From the NCBI RefSeq assembly GCF_000499845.2, contig NC_023749.2:36591843-36655842 (forward strand): DNA of 64,000 nt, read 5' to 3'. The notes under the pieces are model-generated. The model searched no databases, had not been told where the DNA came from, and saw nothing but the letters and a program-made list of their open reading frames with translations. This DNA is from Phaseolus vulgaris (Eukaryota; Streptophyta; Magnoliopsida; Fabales; Fabaceae). Below, piece after piece: positions 59,569 to 64,000 of this stretch. Positions within the stretch are counted from its first letter, which is position 1. Every line of letters begins with the position of its first letter. The position numbers and the translations under genes were made by a program.

Positions 59569-62500
59569 AGGTCTCTTCATTTTTCTGGAATGTTAGAGGA
59601 CTAGGAAACCACAAAACTGTGGAGATGTTGATTAGTTTGCTTAAACTACATAATCTCCTCCTGGTTTTTCTTGTTGAACCCATGATGTTGTACATTAATG
59701 CTTTCGACGTCATTTTCAAATTTATTAATATGCATTTGGTGGGTATGTCTTCTATTGTTAATAAAGCTGCTAAGCTTTGGTGTTTGTCGGTTCATAATCT
59801 TGTCCAAAATTTCTTGGTTAATGATCAGTTTATTTTTGTAACTTGTCTTCTGCATGATAAATGTTTTAGCTTTGTTGGTGTTTATGGTGCTAACACATAC
59901 TTGGCTAGACGGTTTTTGTGGAGGGATCTTAGTTCCTTCACAGAGCCTTAATGTATTCTGGGAGATTTTAATATTGTGCTCTCGGCGGATGACTGTAAAG
60001 GGGGGTGTCTCCCAATCAGGTTTCTTGCAATGAATTCCTTTATTGGATTAATAATAATGATCTTTCTTGTATGTCTTTTACTGGATCTTCTTATACTTGG
60101 TGTAATGGAAGGAGAGGGTTGCATAGAATTCATAGAAGACTAGATAAGGCTTTATGTAATGGAGTGTGTCTAGATGAATCAGATTCTTGTACTTATCAGG
60201 TTCTTGTTAAAAATTGTTCTGATCATTCTGCTATTCTTTCTAGTCATGCTAGTAATTCTTTGAGGAAGGTTAGCAATTTTCGTTTCTTTTCTATGTGGCT
60301 TCAGGACACTTCATGTCCGAAGCTTATTCGTGATTCTTTGGCTAATAAGGTTGTTGGTTGTCCTATGTTTATTTTGCAACATAAGTTAAAAAGGTTGAAA
60401 ATTGAGTTTCGAGACTGGAATAAAAAGTCTTTTGGTAATGTTCACAATGCAGTTCTTCTTAAACAGGGTCTCCTCCTTGGTATTCAACATAACATAGAGA
60501 CTACTAGTTTTCCTGACATTGATGGGCTACTTTGTTAAGAAAAGATTGCTAAGAAGGAGCTTTATCATGCTCTTCATTGTTAATATTTGTTTTGGAAAGA
60601 AAGGGCTAAGATGTTATGGTTCAAAGATGGAGATTGAAATACTACTTTTTTCCATGTTATGGTCAAAAGGAGAAATAATTCTAGTGGGATTCATCGTCTA
60701 CGGATTGATAATGAGGTTATTGAGGATCCTAAACTCATTGAGGATCATATTTTGGACTTTTATAAAAATCTTTATGCTGAGCCTATTTCTAATGTTCCAG
60801 ATACAAGTAGTATGGAGGAATTTATTGGTTCTTATATTCCGGAGCTAGTTTCCTCTGAAGAGAATATAATGTTAATTAAATGTCCTGACTTTTTGAAAAT
60901 CAAGATTGTTGTTTCTAGTCTTAATGGTAATAGTGCTCCTGGTCCTGATGGTTTTTATGGTGTTTTCTATCATTTTTGTTGGGACATTATTGGAAAGATG
61001 TTTGCAATGTTGTTCAACAGTTTTTTAAACGAAATTGGATTCTCCCTGGAATGAACAGTAATATGGTATCTCTTATTCCTAAGACTCGGGGTGTTGACTC
61101 CATTAAAGATTACAGGCTAATTGTTGTTGCTAATTTTAAGTTTAAGATTATTTCCAAGATATTGGCAGATAGGCTTGCACTTGTGGCTGCTAGAATCATT
61201 TCTTCTAATCAATATGGGTTTGTGCAGGGTAGACAAATTCATGATTGTATTGGTATTGCTTCTGAAGCTATTAACATGCTTTCTAAAAAGGTTAGAGGAG
61301 GTAATCTAGCTTACAAAGTTGATATTCATAAAGCCTCTGACACTGAGTTGGAAGTTCTTAGTATTACTTTTGAAACGCTTTGGTTTTCACCCCTTATTTG
61401 TCGATTGGATTAGTACAATTCTCCGTTCAACTATGCTTTCTATCATAATAAATGGCATTTTGGCGGGTGTTTTTTCCTTGCAGTAGATGTGTCAAACAAG
61501 GTGATCCTTTGTCTCCTTTACTTTTTTGTCTTGCAGAAGAAGTTCTTAGTAGGGGTATCTCTAAGCTTGTGAATGATAAGAAAATTTTACATATGGCTAG
61601 TCCACAAGGTTATCTCACTCCGTCTCATATTTTATATGTTGATGAAATATTTGTTTTTTGTATAGGGGATACTAAGTCTCTTAGAAATTTGAGTATATTT
61701 CTTTAAACATATGGTGATTTTTCTGGTCAATATGTTAATAACTCTAAAAGTAGTTTTTTCACCATGGATAATTCTACAAGATTTGTCACCAAAATTCAAC
61801 GTATTCTTTCTTGTATTCATGGTTGTTTTCCTTTCAATTATTTATGAGTGTCTATCTTTGTTGGTGCTCCAAAGTGTCGATTTCTTCAACCTTTGGTTTA
61901 TAAAGTCAAATTGAAGCTACCATCTTAGAAAGGTAAATCTCTTAGCATGATGAGTCAGATTCAATTGGTCAATACGGTGATTACTGGATTTCTAGCTCAT
62001 AACTTTAATATGTACAAATAACCTGTTTCACTTCTTAAGCAAGTTGAGCAGTGGTGTCGAAATTTTATTTGGACTGGTGATATTCTAAAAAAAGACATAG
62101 CTACCGTTAATTGGGGGAAGATTTGTTCACTTCTTGAGAATGGAGGTTTGAAGATGATTAACCTTCATCATGAAAATTATGTGTATCTTCTTAAGCATGC
62201 TTGGAACTTTGCTTATAGCAACAGGCCTTGGTCTTTTCTTTTGAATGTCAGGGTTCTTAAATCAAAATACGAGTTTAAAATGGTTTATAGATCCTCTTCT
62301 CTTCGGCCTGGAATTAAGCAATTTTATTCTACTATACTTGACTATACTTCTTGGATTGTTGGTACATGTGCTTTTATTGATTTCTGGAATGATAAATGGT
62401 GTTCTACTACTTCTTTAGCAAATGTTGTAGGATTATCTAATGGTCTAGCATTTCGGATACAGTCTCTCAGTTTTGGACATGCTGTGATTGGAATATTCCC

Positions 62501-63677
62501 TTATCTTTACAATAGATACCTTATTTTTTTAATCATATCATGGTTAGGGAGGAACAGGATATTCCTAATTTGATTCTATATGAGTCTAGTTGTTTCACTC
62601 TTAAATCGGCTAAGACTTTTTTCTTGGAACCAAGAGTTCCCTATGGTTGGGGTAAATTCATTTGGTTTTCATCTATTTCGTCTTCCAAAACTCTAGTACT
62701 CTAGAAGGTTTGTCATGGGTGGCTTCCTACAGATCAACATATTCAGAATAAAGGTTTGCATATATATTCTATGTGTATGCTTTGTGAGAAGCATGAGAAA
62801 TCTATTTAGCATTTATTTTTTGAATGTTGTAATGCATTGCATATTTGGAGTTGGGTTTGACAAATTTTTCTTATTTCTCATTTCTGTAATAAGGATGATC
62901 TTCTTTCTTTTATTAAGAGTGATGGTAGTCCTTTGGTTAAATTGATTAAGCTTGTTGTGATAATTTTTTCTATTTGAATGATATGGCGTATGAGGAATTA
63001 TGCTCGATTTCAGGATAAGATTGAGGTTTCTAGGGGTATTTCGGTAATTAAAGATTTTAACTTGTCTAGTGGGAAATTCATCTAAAGCTTTAATGAAGAA
63101 TGACATGTCAGATTTCAACGTGATTTTTGGTATTAATATTCGTAGTGGTAAATCTCTTCATCCTCTTCCTGTTCGATGGGAGTTTCCTTCGCTAGACTGG
63201 GTTAAAATTAATATTGGTGGGGCTGCTTGAGGGTATCCTGGTCTTGCTAATCGTGAAGGTATTTTCCGTGGGAGTATGGGAGAATTTATTTGTGCTGCTT
63301 CTGCATTTCTTGAAGTTTAGACTGTTATTGTTGCTGAGTTTTATGGAGTTATACATGGTATGGAGGAAGCTCAAAAGATGGGGCTTACTAATGTCTGGCT
63401 TGAATGTGATTTTGCCTTGGTTTATGTTGCGTTCACTGCTAAGACTAATGTTCCGTGGATGCTTCGTAATCGATGGAATACTTGTCTTAATTACTATGGG
63501 AAAATCAGGTTTAGGGTTACTCATATTTTTTGTGAAGGGAATGCGTGTGCTGATAAGTTGTCTAATTTAGGATTTATCCATAGAGAATCATTTCATTGGT
63601 ATAATACGCTTCCATCTTGTTTGTTCTTAGAATTCTTTATGAATAGGTATAGTCTGCCTATGTATCACTTTTGTTAA
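59565..63677 (+). pseudogene. LINE copy 2a ORF2: endonuclease, RT, zf-RVT, RNase H, broken
   Basis: Starts ATGAAGGTCTCTTCATTTTT with FFWNVRGLGN, the start of an APE-type endonuclease; GDFNIVL follows at about 59957. RT motifs: NSAPGPDGFYGVFY (60930), SLIPKTRGVDSIKDYRL (61070), QYGFVQGRQIHDC (61210), CVKQGDPLSPLLFCLAEE (61490), and YVDE (61635-61646) where YADD is expected. Then ENGGLKMINLHHEN, a KHEKS-HLFFEC region and a C-terminal RNase H (63200-63620: GGAA, AEFYGVIHGMEEA, ECDFALV, NACADKLS) whose first Asp is Gly. Several frame changes and stops. A 5-6 kb near full-length but inactive LINE. Confidence 0.87.
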
Positions 63678-63830
63678 CATATGAGTTTTTGTCTAGTCTC
63701 CCCATATTTTTGTATTTTTTTTTTTTTTTCATTTTTAATAATATTCTTTTTCATGTGATAACAAATGATTGTTGTTACTCGAGGTGTGCGCCTAGCTGAG
63801 ATGTCAAATTGCATAGTAATGTCTAACATG
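63678..63830 (+). other. 3' untranslated region of LINE copy 2a
   Basis: Contains a T16 run near 63716 and GAGGTGTGCGCCTAGCTGAG. The LINE end lies about here; a clear A tail and target duplication were not seen. Confidence 0.45.
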
Positions 63831-64000
63831 AAAGCTTTTATAAAAGAAAATTTTACTCAAACTTTTATATCCTTAAAAAAATATTTATTTTTCATATAAT
63901 TTTAATAACATTTATATATTTTTAATTTTTTAAATAAATTTATAATTTTTCATTTTAATAAATTAGATTACATTTTTATATTTTTTAATAAAGTAATACT
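63831..64000. other. AT-rich sequence at window end
   Basis: No gene or repeat identified. Confidence 0.5.

Overview
This is a plant nuclear window, almost certainly from a eudicot. The style of the transposons (Tat-type Ty3/gypsy, legume-like LTRs, CACTA elements, plant L1 LINEs) makes a Phaseoleae legume such as a Phaseolus/Vigna/Glycine relative the best guess; this is inference, not proof. It is AT-rich and transposon-dense, and I see no tRNA, rRNA or CRISPR.

Host genes. Two seven-exon class I terpene synthases of the TPS-a (sesquiterpene synthase) type lie in the same orientation about 21 kb apart. TPS-1 (16308-21190, +) can be read from ATG to stop as a 563-residue enzyme with RDR, DDxxD and NSE/DTE motifs. 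TPS-2 (42166-48058, +) keeps every splice site and motif but has an in-frame TAG in its last exon (47816-47818) and a two-codon loss in exon 4, so it is probably a pseudogene. A block matching the TPS-2 upstream region recurs downstream (about 49034-50600), consistent with tandem duplication of the locus.

Layout. 1-1375: tail of a LINE. 3827-4529: solo LTR. 5748-15070: a nearly complete Tat-type LTR retrotransposon on the minus strand (gag-pro-RT-RNaseH-IN, broken by three stops and a deletion in integrase), with a spliced antisense gene and a tandem-repeat block before its 3' LTR. 16.3-21.2 kb: TPS-1. 22-25.8 kb: CACTA debris and truncated LINEs. 25.8-33.4 kb: a CACTA transposase (TNP2-type) gene on the minus strand, split by a second CACTA element (26260-30473), two solo LTRs and a TRIM; the second CACTA is itself split by a solo LTR. 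33.4-38.8 kb: more solo LTRs and a LINE fragment. 42.1-48.1 kb: TPS-2, with a foldback element and a MITE in its introns. 48.1-53.1 kb: duplicated upstream segment and solo LTRs. 53.1-64 kb: an unassigned stretch, then two LINEs, the second close to full length (about 57.5-63.8 kb, +).

Eight solo LTRs, each with a recognisable 5-bp target duplication, against one two-LTR autonomous-type element (plus one tiny TRIM) point to strong LTR-LTR recombination. The biological theme is a terpene synthase cluster being duplicated, decayed and packed with nested transposons.
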